Shown piece after piece: positions 44,350-52,926 of a DNA stretch of 64,000 nt. This stretch comes from JAQBQB01 sp963757185. Lineage in GTDB: Bacteria > Gemmatimonadota > Gemmatimonadetes > Gemmatimonadales > Gemmatimonadaceae. The stretch is from assembly GCA_963757185.1 (NCBI GenBank), contig CAVWQI010000009.1, forward strand, positions 62,001-126,000. The letters run 5' to 3'. The translations under genes and the position numbers were made by a program. The notes beneath the pieces were generated by a model, which was not told the origin of the DNA, made no database searches, and saw nothing but the letters and a program-made list of their open reading frames with translations. How positions within the stretch are numbered: the first letter of the stretch is position 1; the number at the start of each line of letters is the position of its first letter.

Positions 44350-44373
44350 GCGAGCCGGCCGATGCCGGCTCGC
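44350..44373. terminator. Perfect 10-bp hairpin between convergent genes
   Basis: GCGAGCCGGC (44350-44359) and GCCGGCTCGC (44364-44373) pair perfectly with a 4-nt loop. It lies 10 bp after the His-rich gene and 49 bp beyond the stop of the convergent lipoprotein gene, so it can serve both directions. T-runs are absent, as is usual in GC-rich genomes. Confidence 0.6.
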
Positions 44374-44422
44374 GCTCCGCGCCGTTTCCGGCGACCGGAG
44401 ACCAGAGACCTGTGACCTGCTC

Positions 44423-45382
44423 TTACGGCACTCGCGGCGCCATCATGCGCCCCATTTCGCGCCATTCGTCGACGCTGATGACTCCGGTCGTATCGTCGCG
44501 ATAGGCCGCCGCCGCGGCCAGGATCGCCGCCCGTTTGCGGGAGGGCGGCACCGTGTTCGACACGAGAATGTCCGACACGACGTCGTGGAGCGAGTGGAGG
44601 TTGTCGAAGACGATCGCCGCTGTCGGATATCGCGCGGTGAAGAGCGGCGCCGACCCCGGCGACATCGGCATCTCCGTCGGCATGCGCACCGGGGCGCTGT
44701 CGACCATTCGAAAGAACGCCGCGACTTTGGCATCGACACCGGCCTGGAGTTGACGCTCAGAACGACCCTCGATGAGCGCGTCATAGAGCGACATCTGCAG
44801 CCAATGATACGACCACAACAGCCCGTTGAACTTCGGATCCTGCCGTCGAAAGGCCAACGAGTACCGTTGGCCCTCCATCAGGTCCATACTCTTCGGACGC
44901 GTGCTGAACGCCAGATCCTTTCGCGACAAGTAGTACTTCAGCGCGCGCGCCACCGCCGAGTCGCGCTGCCACGACGTGAGCCCGTAACCGCCCCAGATGT
45001 CGTAGAGCTGACGATGGAACGCATGCGCCCAGTCGAACATCGCGGCGACCTCGGGCACGAATTTCACGTAATCCGGGCCAATCGCCGCTTCCTCGAGCGG
45101 CACGCTCGGCGGATGGCGGAGCACGGAGGTCGTGATGAAATCGAACTCGCGCGACTCGAGGCGCCGGGGGGCGTCCGCCCGCGTCAGCAGCGTCTCATAT
45201 AGAATGGCGTGCCCGTAGTCGAAGCCGTTGAACAGGTGGTCCGCCTGCGGGAAATGCTGCCGGAACGACCAATTGTAGTCGGCCGCGAGATACGATTCTT
45301 CGTACGTCCGCGCTCCGGGCGGGGCGCACGCGGAGAGCGCGAGCAGAGAGATCGATGCCAGGAGAAGCGTTCTTCTGATCAC
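44423..45382 (-). CDS. Lipoprotein of unknown function
   Basis: This 319-aa protein starts at GTG 45382, which overlaps the stop of the upstream gene (GTGA). The N-terminus has a signal peptide ending in the lipobox ALSAC (Cys at 19). The mature protein is helical with several aromatic-rich segments (FDWAHAFHRQLYDIWGGYG, LLWSYHWLQMSLYDAL) and a conserved-looking HSLHDVVSDILVSNT. I know no family for it. The overlap with an outer-membrane-barrel-like gene suggests they act together at the outer membrane. Confidence 0.65.
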   Translation of the reverse strand: MIRRTLLLASISLLALSACAPPGARTYEESYLAADYNWSFRQHFPQADHLFNGFDYGHAILYETLLTRADAPRRLESREFDFITTSVLRHPPSVPLEEAAIGPDYVKFVPEVAAMFDWAHAFHRQLYDIWGGYGLTSWQRDSAVARALKYYLSRKDLAFSTRPKSMDLMEGQRYSLAFRRQDPKFNGLLWSYHWLQMSLYDALIEGRSERQLQAGVDAKVAAFFRMVDSAPVRMPTEMPMSPGSAPLFTARYPTAAIVFDNLHSLHDVVSDILVSNTVPPSRKRAAILAAAAAYRDDTTGVISVDEWREMGRMMAPRVP

Positions 45383-46365
45383 GGCCAGGCAAGCGGGTGC
45401 GTCGCCAGCTCGTAGGTCGCACCGAACGTGAAGGAGAACGAGCGGAGTGCGCCGAGGAAGTGCCACGCGCCCCCCGCGTCGACGGCCATGACCGGCGTGA
45501 CCTGGCGTCTCACGCCGGTTTCCACCGATACGTCGGGACGCGGATACAACCCCACGAAGCGCTCGCCGAACACGTCGGCCGTGATCATCGTCGAGCTGAG
45601 CGCGAAGGAGTGATCGTAGCCGACGCCTGCAAACCAGTGTTGGCCGGCGAGGCTCGTCCGCACGGTCGGCGTCGAGACGATCTGTTCGGCCGGCGGCATG
45701 CAAAAACGGGACGCGCCCGTGGCATTGCCCGTCGTCACGGAGCAGGGGGCGTCGATGATCCCCCCGGGCAACTGGCTGCACGGCGAGCCGGCGAGCCGAA
45801 CGGATACCTGCGTGCTGCAACTCGTGTCGGCGGGCGAACCGCTCAAGCGAACCGAGTACGTGCCGCCGGCGGCGTTGAAGTGCCATCGGCCGATCGGCGT
45901 GGTCTTGGTCGCCAGGAACTTGAGCGAGTATGAGCCTACCGGGCCGGCGAGAGAGCCGGCCGGCGCGAGCCACTCGCCCGAGACCGCGAGGGCGGGAACG
46001 TTCGACGTCTCGACGTTGAAGGCGTGGAGGAATCCAATGCCGACGCCGCCCAGTCCGGTGGTCAGTCGCGCGCCCGAGGCGCGCGGCGGATCGACGGCGA
46101 TGATTGGAATTCGGACTTCTAATTCTGTGAACGGAAACGCGCCGTACGACACTCGCGGTTCGGCACGAAAGCGGCTGGTGCCGCCCGTCAGTCGCTCGTA
46201 CTGCAGCGACGACGGATCGAGATCGAGACTGTAGAGCGGCGTTGGCTCCGCATCCTCGACACGCCCGGGGCGACCGGCGTCGAGGTTGTAGTACGAACTT
46301 TGCGCCGCGCCTTGCCGGCCGGCCGCGGCGCACAGCGCTAGGAGAAAGACGGGACCCGCGCGCAT
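45379..46365 (-). CDS. Outer-membrane beta-barrel-like protein
   Basis: This 328-aa protein has a signal peptide (1-21, ending GAAQS). The rest alternates amphipathic strands with Gly/Tyr/Phe turns, e.g. FRAEPRVSYGAFPFTELEVR, GSYSLKFLATKT and FAGVGYDHSFALSST, consistent with a small transport or adhesion barrel. Four cysteines in the middle (residues ~182-220) probably form disulfides in an extracellular loop. It does not match a porin family I can name. It is coupled to the downstream lipoprotein by a 4-bp overlap. Confidence 0.6.
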   Translation of the reverse strand: MRAGPVFLLALCAAAGRQGAAQSSYYNLDAGRPGRVEDAEPTPLYSLDLDPSSLQYERLTGGTSRFRAEPRVSYGAFPFTELEVRIPIIAVDPPRASGARLTTGLGGVGIGFLHAFNVETSNVPALAVSGEWLAPAGSLAGPVGSYSLKFLATKTTPIGRWHFNAAGGTYSVRLSGSPADTSCSTQVSVRLAGSPCSQLPGGIIDAPCSVTTGNATGASRFCMPPAEQIVSTPTVRTSLAGQHWFAGVGYDHSFALSSTMITADVFGERFVGLYPRPDVSVETGVRRQVTPVMAVDAGGAWHFLGALRSFSFTFGATYELATHPLAWP

Positions 46366-46494
46366 GGCCGAAGGGTATTACGCACCCCCTTCTCGGAACG
46401 CGAAACCCAACCACTGGTTCAATTCAGCGCACGACTGGATGCGTCACAGGGCCTTTCGCCGTCCAGCCGTCCACCACAATCCTCGCAAGTCGCG

Positions 46495-47322
46495 GTGACG
46501 ATCCCCTATCCACGCATTTCTCCGGAAATCATTCGCATCGGGCCGTTCGCGCTGCGGTGGTATGCCGTCATGTACATCATCGGCTACGCGGTCGGCATCG
46601 CCATCGCCAAGCGGCGCGTTCGCCGTGGAATGATGCCGTTCGACGAGTCGGTGATCGATTCCCTCGTGGGTTACCTCGTCGTCGGCATGTTCCTCGGTGC
46701 GCGGATCGTCTACGTGCTGGTCTACGACCGCCCCCACTACGCGGCTGATCCGCTCGACGCGCTCGCCGTGTGGCACGGCGGACTTTCGTTTCATGGCGCA
46801 GTGCTGGGCATGACGGTGGCCTGTGTCGTCTTCGCGATCAGGCGTCACCTTCCCTTCTGGTCGCTCGCCGATACGCTCGCACTCGCGGGCACGCCGGGAC
46901 TTTTCTTTGGCCGAATCGGCAACTTTATCAACGGTGAACTGTACGGCCGGCCGACCAGCGTGCCGTGGGCGATGATTTTCCCCACCGATCCCGAGGGGAT
47001 TCCGCGGCACCCGTCTCAACTCTACGAAGGCCTGTGCGAAGGGGTCCTGCTCTTTGTCGTACTGCGATGGCTCGAGCGCGCTAGCGCACGGGCCGGTTGG
47101 TACCGCCCCGGCCTCCTCGCGGGAGCTTTTCTCATCGGCTATGGCGCGATTCGATTCTCTCTCGAGTTCACGCGCCAACCCGATTCACAGCTCGGGTTCG
47201 TTGCGGGCCCTTTCAGCATGGGACAGGTACTGTCGGCGATCATGATCATCGTCGGCGCGACGATCATCGTCGCCATCGCGCGGCCGGTCGCTTTGCAACC
47301 TCGCTCGCTCGACGGCCGGTAA
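46495..47322 (+). CDS. lgt: Prolipoprotein diacylglyceryl transferase
   Basis: This 275-aa inner-membrane enzyme starts at GTG 46495. It carries the Lgt signature GRIGNFINGELYGRPT, the essential His in WHGGLSFHGAVLG, and the ALRWYAVMYIIGYAVG opening, with about seven helices. It transfers diacylglycerol from phosphatidylglycerol to the lipobox cysteine of prolipoproteins. That is the first step for the several lipoproteins encoded in this window. The length is normal. It is followed 75 bp later by the two-component pair. Confidence 0.97.
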   Translation: MTIPYPRISPEIIRIGPFALRWYAVMYIIGYAVGIAIAKRRVRRGMMPFDESVIDSLVGYLVVGMFLGARIVYVLVYDRPHYAADPLDALAVWHGGLSFHGAVLGMTVACVVFAIRRHLPFWSLADTLALAGTPGLFFGRIGNFINGELYGRPTSVPWAMIFPTDPEGIPRHPSQLYEGLCEGVLLFVVLRWLERASARAGWYRPGLLAGAFLIGYGAIRFSLEFTRQPDSQLGFVAGPFSMGQVLSAIMIIVGATIIVAIARPVALQPRSLDGR

Positions 47323-47397
47323 TCGAAGCGGGACCCAGACGGCTGGCTCAAGGGTAGTACTGGGCCCGCCCGCCGCCTTTCAGAAATCGTCCCCGCC

Positions 47398-49359
47398 ATG
47401 CTACTTCAGTACGGGATGAACGCCCGCGACCTCACGGCTCTGGTCCACCTCGTCGGCTTCGGCACCGGCATCGTGCTCTATGCGATGCTCGGCGTCATGA
47501 CGCGACGGCGGTTGGCGAACGTCACGGCGCCGGCCGAGCGAAAGAACGTCGATCGCGTGCCGCTGGCCGCGGCGCTCCTCGGCGTGATCTGGAACGTCGG
47601 CGCGATGGTGGTCTTCGCCGCGCGCGACTTCGGCGCGAATTACGAATTGACCTGGGTCGCGGCGATCGCGTACGGCGCGCTGGGCTTTCTGCCCGCCGTC
47701 GTGGTCCACTCGACGCTGCGCCGAGCGCAGCGCGCCGACTTCAAGTGGTTCCTCGGCGTGGCGTACTCGGCGAGCGGCATCGCCGCGGTCATGCATGTCG
47801 CCGACGCGCTCCGCGGACAAACGCCGTCGTCGGCCGGCCTTCTACTCCTGACGATCACCTATGGCGTGTTGCTCGTGGCGCTCGCGGTCACCGAGCGCCG
47901 CCGGCCGGGCTTTCAGCGGACGATTCTCGCCGTCGCACTGGCAGCCTTCGCGGTCTCGGCCCTGCACCTGAGTCGCAATCAGGGAGCGGCCGATCAGGGG
48001 CCGTGGCTGGTCGAGCTGATCGGTCACCACGCGTCACTGCCGCTCGTTCTGGCGATCCTCTATCAGGATTATCGCTTCGCGTTCACGGATCTCTTCCTCA
48101 AGCGCGCGCTTTCCTTGTTGGCGCTCGTGGGTCTCGTGTCGTTGCTGTACGCGCTGTTCGCGGCACCGCTCGTCGATCCGCACGCGTTGGCGGCGCGCCA
48201 ATTGGCACGTGATGGCTCGCACCTCTGGTCGACTGGAGCGCTCCTCGGACTCTGGATCGTCACCGCGCTCGCATACCCATTCATCCAGCGGCGCATCTTC
48301 CGATTCGTCGATCGGGTGATCTTGCGGCGACCGGACTATCGCGTGTTCCGAGGCGAGCTGGCGAAAGCGCTGAGCGAGTCTCGGAGTCCGAACGAAGCAC
48401 TCGACGCGACGTGCGCGTTGCTCGGTGGCGCGTTGGGTGCCACGGGAGTCGCTTGGCGGCCATTGGCCTCGAAACGCGCAGCGGACGCGACGATCGAGGT
48501 CGACCCTCACCGCACGGGCGCATTGATCGTCGTTCCGACAGCCCTCGCCCCGACTTTCGAGATTCACCTTTCGGAGTTGAGCGGGGGCCGCACGCTCCTG
48601 TCGGACGACTTCCTGCTGCTCGACGCCGTCGCGGCGCTGGTCGGCCGCCGCATCGACGAATTGCGAATCGATGCGGACCGCCGGGCGCGGGAGCAGCGCG
48701 AGCAGGAGATGCGGCAGTTGGCGGCGGAGGCCGAGCTCCGCGCTCTCCGGGCACAGATCAATCCGCATTTCCTGTTCAACGCGCTAAACACGCTTGGCCA
48801 TCTGATGCAGACGGCGCCCAACAGGGCGCTGGCGACGCTGTACCAGCTCACGAATTTGCTGCGCAAGGTGCTGCGGCGGACCGATGGAGGCTTCGTCGCG
48901 CTGCGCGACGAGCTCGACATCGTCGAAGCGTATCTGGCGATCGAACACGAACGATTCGAGGAGCGTCTCGTCGTGTCGATCGACGTCCCCGAGGAGCTCT
49001 GGCACGCCCGAGTCCCGCCGCTATTGTTGCAACCGCTCGTCGAGAACGCGGTGAAGCACGGGATTGCACCGATGCGAGGCGGAGGGCGGGTCACGGTGCT
49101 GGCGAGACGCTCGGATCCGTTGGACGCGGATGCCTTCCTGACGCTGATCGTGTCCGACACCGGATCCGGATGGAGCGGCCGGGATGGGGGCGCGCGTGAG
49201 TCGCAGAGCGGCTTGGGGCTGGAGAACATCGAGAGCCGTCTTCGTCACTACTTCGGCGCGTCCGCCGCGATGGTGATTCGCCCGACCGTCGGCGGTGGAA
49301 CCACCGTCGAGCTCTGCCTGCCGCTCGTCGGCGATCGAGCGTTGGCCGTCGCCAGCTGA
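47398..49359 (+). CDS. LytS/AlgZ-type sensor histidine kinase
   Basis: This 653-aa membrane kinase has eight or so N-terminal hydrophobic helices (about 10-310), a GAF-like linker (~320-420), and a His_kinase domain. The phosphoacceptor is His457 in QINPHFLFNALNTLG. The ATPase part is LLLQPLVENAVKHG (N box) and DTGSGW...GLGLENIESRL (G boxes), as in the LytS family rather than classical HisKA. Its partner, a LytTR regulator, is encoded 153 bp downstream. The signal is unknown. Confidence 0.93.
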   Translation: MLLQYGMNARDLTALVHLVGFGTGIVLYAMLGVMTRRRLANVTAPAERKNVDRVPLAAALLGVIWNVGAMVVFAARDFGANYELTWVAAIAYGALGFLPAVVVHSTLRRAQRADFKWFLGVAYSASGIAAVMHVADALRGQTPSSAGLLLLTITYGVLLVALAVTERRRPGFQRTILAVALAAFAVSALHLSRNQGAADQGPWLVELIGHHASLPLVLAILYQDYRFAFTDLFLKRALSLLALVGLVSLLYALFAAPLVDPHALAARQLARDGSHLWSTGALLGLWIVTALAYPFIQRRIFRFVDRVILRRPDYRVFRGELAKALSESRSPNEALDATCALLGGALGATGVAWRPLASKRAADATIEVDPHRTGALIVVPTALAPTFEIHLSELSGGRTLLSDDFLLLDAVAALVGRRIDELRIDADRRAREQREQEMRQLAAEAELRALRAQINPHFLFNALNTLGHLMQTAPNRALATLYQLTNLLRKVLRRTDGGFVALRDELDIVEAYLAIEHERFEERLVVSIDVPEELWHARVPPLLLQPLVENAVKHGIAPMRGGGRVTVLARRSDPLDADAFLTLIVSDTGSGWSGRDGGARESQSGLGLENIESRLRHYFGASAAMVIRPTVGGGTTVELCLPLVGDRALAVAS

Positions 49360-49512
49360 TCCGACCATGGACTCATGACGACCGCCCGTATGATCGAACC
49401 GACCATTCACTTAGGAAAAATGGCGTCGCACGCGGGATCGCCTATTCTGCCCATGAGCGATGCCCCTCACCCATACGCGTACGCTCGCCGGTCCGCCGCG
49501 GCGACTGAGTCG

Positions 49513-50292
49513 ATGAGCCAACTTCGCGTCATCATTGCGGACGACGAGCGTCCGGCGCGCTCATTCCTCACGTCCATCCTCCGCAACTTCGAGGACGTCG
49601 AGCTTGTCGGCGAAGCGGCGAGCGGCGCTGAGTGCGTGGAGCTCATCGAGCAGGTCAGCCCCGATCTGGCGCTCATCGATCTCCAGATGCCGGAGGTGGA
49701 CGGCCTCGGCGTCGTGCGGCTCATTCGGAAGGATCGGCTGCCGCTCGTGGCGTTCGTCACCGCGTTCGACGAATACGCCGTTCGAGCGTTCGAGATGAAC
49801 GCCGTGGACTACCTGCTGAAGCCCGTGGATGCGGCGCGGCTGCGCAACACGGTGAATCGGGCGATCGAGCGCCTCGAGCGGGCCGACTTGCGCCCGGGGG
49901 ACGGCGAACGGCTTCGCGCCGCCGCGACGGAGTACGCCGCATCGCTGCCGCCGACGGCGCTGCGGCGGATTCCGGTTCGCAAGCGTGACGACATCTACCT
50001 CGTCCCGGTCGATCAGATCGTCTCGATCATCGCCGATGGCGAGTTGCTGCACCTCGCCACGCGGCAGAACGACCGCTTCACGATCACCTATCGACTCAAG
50101 GACCTCGAGATCAGGCTCGATCCCTCGCAGTTCGTTCGAATCTCGCGAGGAACCCTCCTCAATATCGGCATGATCCAGAAGATCACGCCGATGCCGGGAG
50201 GGACCTACGTCGCGGTCACGCACAGCGGCACGCAGCACCAGGTGAGTCGCATTCGCGGCCGCGTGCTGCGCGACCAACTGCTGAGGCTGTAG
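49513..50292 (+). CDS. LytTR family response regulator
   Basis: This 259-aa protein starts at ATG 49513; a longer upstream frame lacks protein character. It has a receiver domain (residues 1-120) with DDE at 10-12, phosphoacceptor Asp56 in LALIDLQMPEVDG, and Lys in YLLKPVD. A LytTR DNA-binding domain occupies about 150-259 (IPVRKRDDIYLVPVDQIVSI, FVRISRGTLLNI). It ends 4 bp before the convergent TonB receptor gene. A shared element upstream of the two TonB genes is a possible target. Confidence 0.95.
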   Translation: MSQLRVIIADDERPARSFLTSILRNFEDVELVGEAASGAECVELIEQVSPDLALIDLQMPEVDGLGVVRLIRKDRLPLVAFVTAFDEYAVRAFEMNAVDYLLKPVDAARLRNTVNRAIERLERADLRPGDGERLRAAATEYAASLPPTALRRIPVRKRDDIYLVPVDQIVSIIADGELLHLATRQNDRFTITYRLKDLEIRLDPSQFVRISRGTLLNIGMIQKITPMPGGTYVAVTHSGTQHQVSRIRGRVLRDQLLRL

Positions 50293-50296
50293 CTCC

Positions 50297-52690
50297 TCAG
50301 AACGCTGCCTTCAGGCGCAATTGAAAGCTGCGGGGCCGGCCCACGGACGGTCCACTGAAGAACGCGCCCTTCAGCAGATACTTCTTGTTGAACAGGTTGT
50401 CGATGTACAACTCCGGTGTGAACTGCGTGCCGCCGACGCGCACGGCATACCCGGCCGCCGCATTGACGATCGTACTCGGTGCGACGTGTATGCCCGAGTT
50501 GAAATCGAACAGGCCCTGGCCGATCGAGCAGTTGCAGTCGCTCGCATCCTGTCCATTGCTCAGGCCCGAGCCATAGATCGCCGTGCCGCTCAGGAAGAAG
50601 TTGCTCGGCGAGTACGTCGCGCTGGCGGCGATCGAAAGCCGCTGGTCGTGGTCGAGATCGAATGAGCCGCTGGGCGGCTCGGAGGGGAAGAATCCGCCGG
50701 TGATCGTCCCGTAGCCGTACGCGTGGTTCAGCGCGGCGTTGATGTAGCCGGAGACCGGTCCGCGCGGCCGCACCTCGAGCACGCCCTCGATGCCGGTGAT
50801 TCGCACGTTCTCGATATTGACGTCGGTGACGATGGCCGAGCCGGGTACTGTGTTGTCGTCGATGCCGGGACTGCTCGCCTTGTGGTACGCCGAGAGTTTC
50901 GCGATGAGGCCTGCCTCGGGGAATCGCTGCACGAGGCCCGCCTCGAAGAAATGATCGCGTTCCGGAAGCGTCGGTAGCGCGGCTTGGCCTCCCTGCGACG
51001 CGCTGGTGATCGTGCGAAGGTCTTCGATGTTGGTGGGCATGAAGAGCCGCCCGTAATACAGATAGGCCGTCGTCGAGCTCGAGGGATAGAAGTTCACGCG
51101 GAACCTCGGGCTCACCTGGCTTTGTACCGGCGTGTCCGGCGCGGCGTGTGAGTCGTAGCGTATCCCCCCGCGGAACTCGACCCATTCTACGGGAGCATAC
51201 GACGCCTGACCGTACACACCGATGTCGTGGCCGTTGAGGTCTACGTTCGACTGCGGACCCGTCGCCGTGGCGTTGAAGGTCGAGAAGTCCTCGTGGCCGT
51301 TGGTCAGCGTGGACAACGTGCCGAACTTGAGCTCCGTCTCGTGGCCCGGACGGAACGCATAGTCGGCCTTGAGACCGAAGATGTTGGCCGAGCGATTCTC
51401 GGCGATGTTGTAGGAGTTGGTGTCGGGAAAGAACTGAAAGGTCGGATCGTCGCGCGCATCAGGGTCGTAGCGGAGCGACGCATGCCGATAGAAAAGCCCG
51501 CCGAAGAAATCGCCCGGCGTCTGGCCGTCCTGGTTCGGATCGCCCACCTGATGATGCCAGCCGAGGTTGACGAAGCTGTTCGCGTCGTTCTGATGGTCGT
51601 TTTGGAATGCGCCGCCGCTCGAGTCGTAGGGGACGGCGAACGTGGTCGTCGAGAGATTTCCCTCGAGGGTGAACACGTCGTGCGCACTCGGAGAATATTG
51701 GACCTTGCCGAAGCTGTAGTAGTCGGTGCCGTCGTTATGAAAGTTGCTGATCAGCTTCGTGTCGGGATCGATGACGACGGGTTCCAGACGCATGTTGCTG
51801 AACTGGCGCGCGCCGGAGAGGAAGAAGCCCCACGGGCCGCTGTTGCCGCTGATCGTGCCGGACTGGCCATTCGAACCCGTGGGTCCGGAGACGGTCGATC
51901 CCGAATAGCCCCCGCCGTAGCCGCTGAAGGCGCCGTGGAAGCCGCCCGACGGGATCTTGGTCGCGATGTTCACGACCGCGGCGTTCCGTCCACCGTATTC
52001 CGCGTCCCACCCACCGGTCTGGAAGTTGATCTGGTTCACGACCTGTGGATCGAACAGCTCGTTCATCGACCCGGAGATTCCCGGCGGCACCGGAACGCCG
52101 TCGACGTAGTACGTGTACTCGGCGTGCTGTCCGCGGATGTGCACCTCGCCAGTCGGCGCGCGCGCCGCTCCGGCGATCGACTGTTGAATGATCTGCGACG
52201 TCGTAACCGTTGGCGCGCCGTGGAAATCGTTCTGCTTGAACACCTGATCGCCGCTGCGCGTGTCGACCGTGACCGTCGCCGGCGCGACGACGCGAACCGT
52301 TTCGAGGTTCAGTCCGACCGGCGTGAGATTGAACTTCAGTTGCTGCGTCGCGCTCGCCGACGCGGCAATCAACAACGGCTGCGTGATCGGTCGGTAGCCG
52401 ATGAGGTGGACGGAGATCGAGTAGGCGCCAGCGCCGATGTTGTGGATCGTGAATCCGCCGAACGTGTTCGTCGTCGTGTTCGCGACGACGGCGCCGCCGG
52501 CGTTGCCGATCGTGACCTCCGCCGATTCGAGCGGCTGGCCGTTCGTGCTGTCGGTGACGACGCCGGTCACGTCGACATTCGCGATCGCGACATGTCGGCC
52601 GAGGTCTGGCACGGACGCCGCCATGGACGCCCGGGTCGGAATCGCGAAGCAGGCGAAAAAGAACGTGTGGAGGAAGTACCTGCGAATCAT
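50297..52690 (-). CDS. TonB-dependent receptor with carboxypeptidase-regulatory domain (paralogue A)
   Basis: This 797-aa outer-membrane receptor has a signal peptide (1-27), then a regulatory-like domain (about 40-125; VTGVVTDSTNGQPLESAEV, FGGFTIHNIGAGAYSI). A plug follows (about 140-250; GEVHIRGQHAEYTYYVDGVPVP, FQTGGWDAEYGGRNAAVVNI), and then a 22-strand-type barrel ending in the C-terminal strand QLRLKAAF with terminal Phe. It imports an unknown ligand with TonB energy. It is a tandem duplicate of the next gene upstream, very similar along its whole length. Confidence 0.92.
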   Translation of the reverse strand: MIRRYFLHTFFFACFAIPTRASMAASVPDLGRHVAIANVDVTGVVTDSTNGQPLESAEVTIGNAGGAVVANTTTNTFGGFTIHNIGAGAYSISVHLIGYRPITQPLLIAASASATQQLKFNLTPVGLNLETVRVVAPATVTVDTRSGDQVFKQNDFHGAPTVTTSQIIQQSIAGAARAPTGEVHIRGQHAEYTYYVDGVPVPPGISGSMNELFDPQVVNQINFQTGGWDAEYGGRNAAVVNIATKIPSGGFHGAFSGYGGGYSGSTVSGPTGSNGQSGTISGNSGPWGFFLSGARQFSNMRLEPVVIDPDTKLISNFHNDGTDYYSFGKVQYSPSAHDVFTLEGNLSTTTFAVPYDSSGGAFQNDHQNDANSFVNLGWHHQVGDPNQDGQTPGDFFGGLFYRHASLRYDPDARDDPTFQFFPDTNSYNIAENRSANIFGLKADYAFRPGHETELKFGTLSTLTNGHEDFSTFNATATGPQSNVDLNGHDIGVYGQASYAPVEWVEFRGGIRYDSHAAPDTPVQSQVSPRFRVNFYPSSSTTAYLYYGRLFMPTNIEDLRTITSASQGGQAALPTLPERDHFFEAGLVQRFPEAGLIAKLSAYHKASSPGIDDNTVPGSAIVTDVNIENVRITGIEGVLEVRPRGPVSGYINAALNHAYGYGTITGGFFPSEPPSGSFDLDHDQRLSIAASATYSPSNFFLSGTAIYGSGLSNGQDASDCNCSIGQGLFDFNSGIHVAPSTIVNAAAGYAVRVGGTQFTPELYIDNLFNKKYLLKGAFFSGPSVGRPRSFQLRLKAAF

Positions 52691-52787
52691 CAGAAGCCCC
52701 GTGGAAGTAGGGAGGCAAGACCGGCGGCATCGCTCGGCGGTATCCCTGGCTCGTAAACGCTACGGGGCGTTCGTGATCGACCGCGCT

Positions 52788-52804
52788 GGAATTCAACGTT
52801 CGGC
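52788..52804 (-). promoter_or_regulatory. Element shared with the paralogous receptor gene
   Basis: On the plus strand this reads GGAATTCAACGTTCGGC. A near copy, GGATTCAACGTCCGGC, lies at 55420-55435. Each is about 100 bp upstream of its receptor's ATG (98-114 and 103-118). Read on the coding strand, the core ACGTTGAAT resembles a LytTR half-site. Confidence 0.45.
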
Positions 52805-52835
52805 TGATTTGGTTGGGTGAGTGGTATCTGGGGCA

Positions 52836-52865
52836 TGGTCTCTGGTTTTTTCACCGTAGAGACCA
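52836..52865. terminator. 8-bp hairpin after TonB receptor B
   Basis: TGGTCTCT (52836-52843) and AGAGACCA (52858-52865) pair around a T-rich loop, 62 bp beyond the stop codon of the 52927-55317 gene. It may end that transcript, and its word resembles the repeat at 43678. Confidence 0.4.
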
Positions 52866-52926
52866 GTGACCTGAGTTCGACCGTGCCAGACGCCGGAGCG
52901 AGATCACGGCGGACGGTCTCCGCAGA

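Noticed and set aside
45383..46414. Upstream extension of the 44423-45382 lipoprotein gene into one 663-aa frame
   Set aside because: The extension is an out-of-frame shadow of the outer-membrane gene; the lipobox after GTG 45382 marks the real start.
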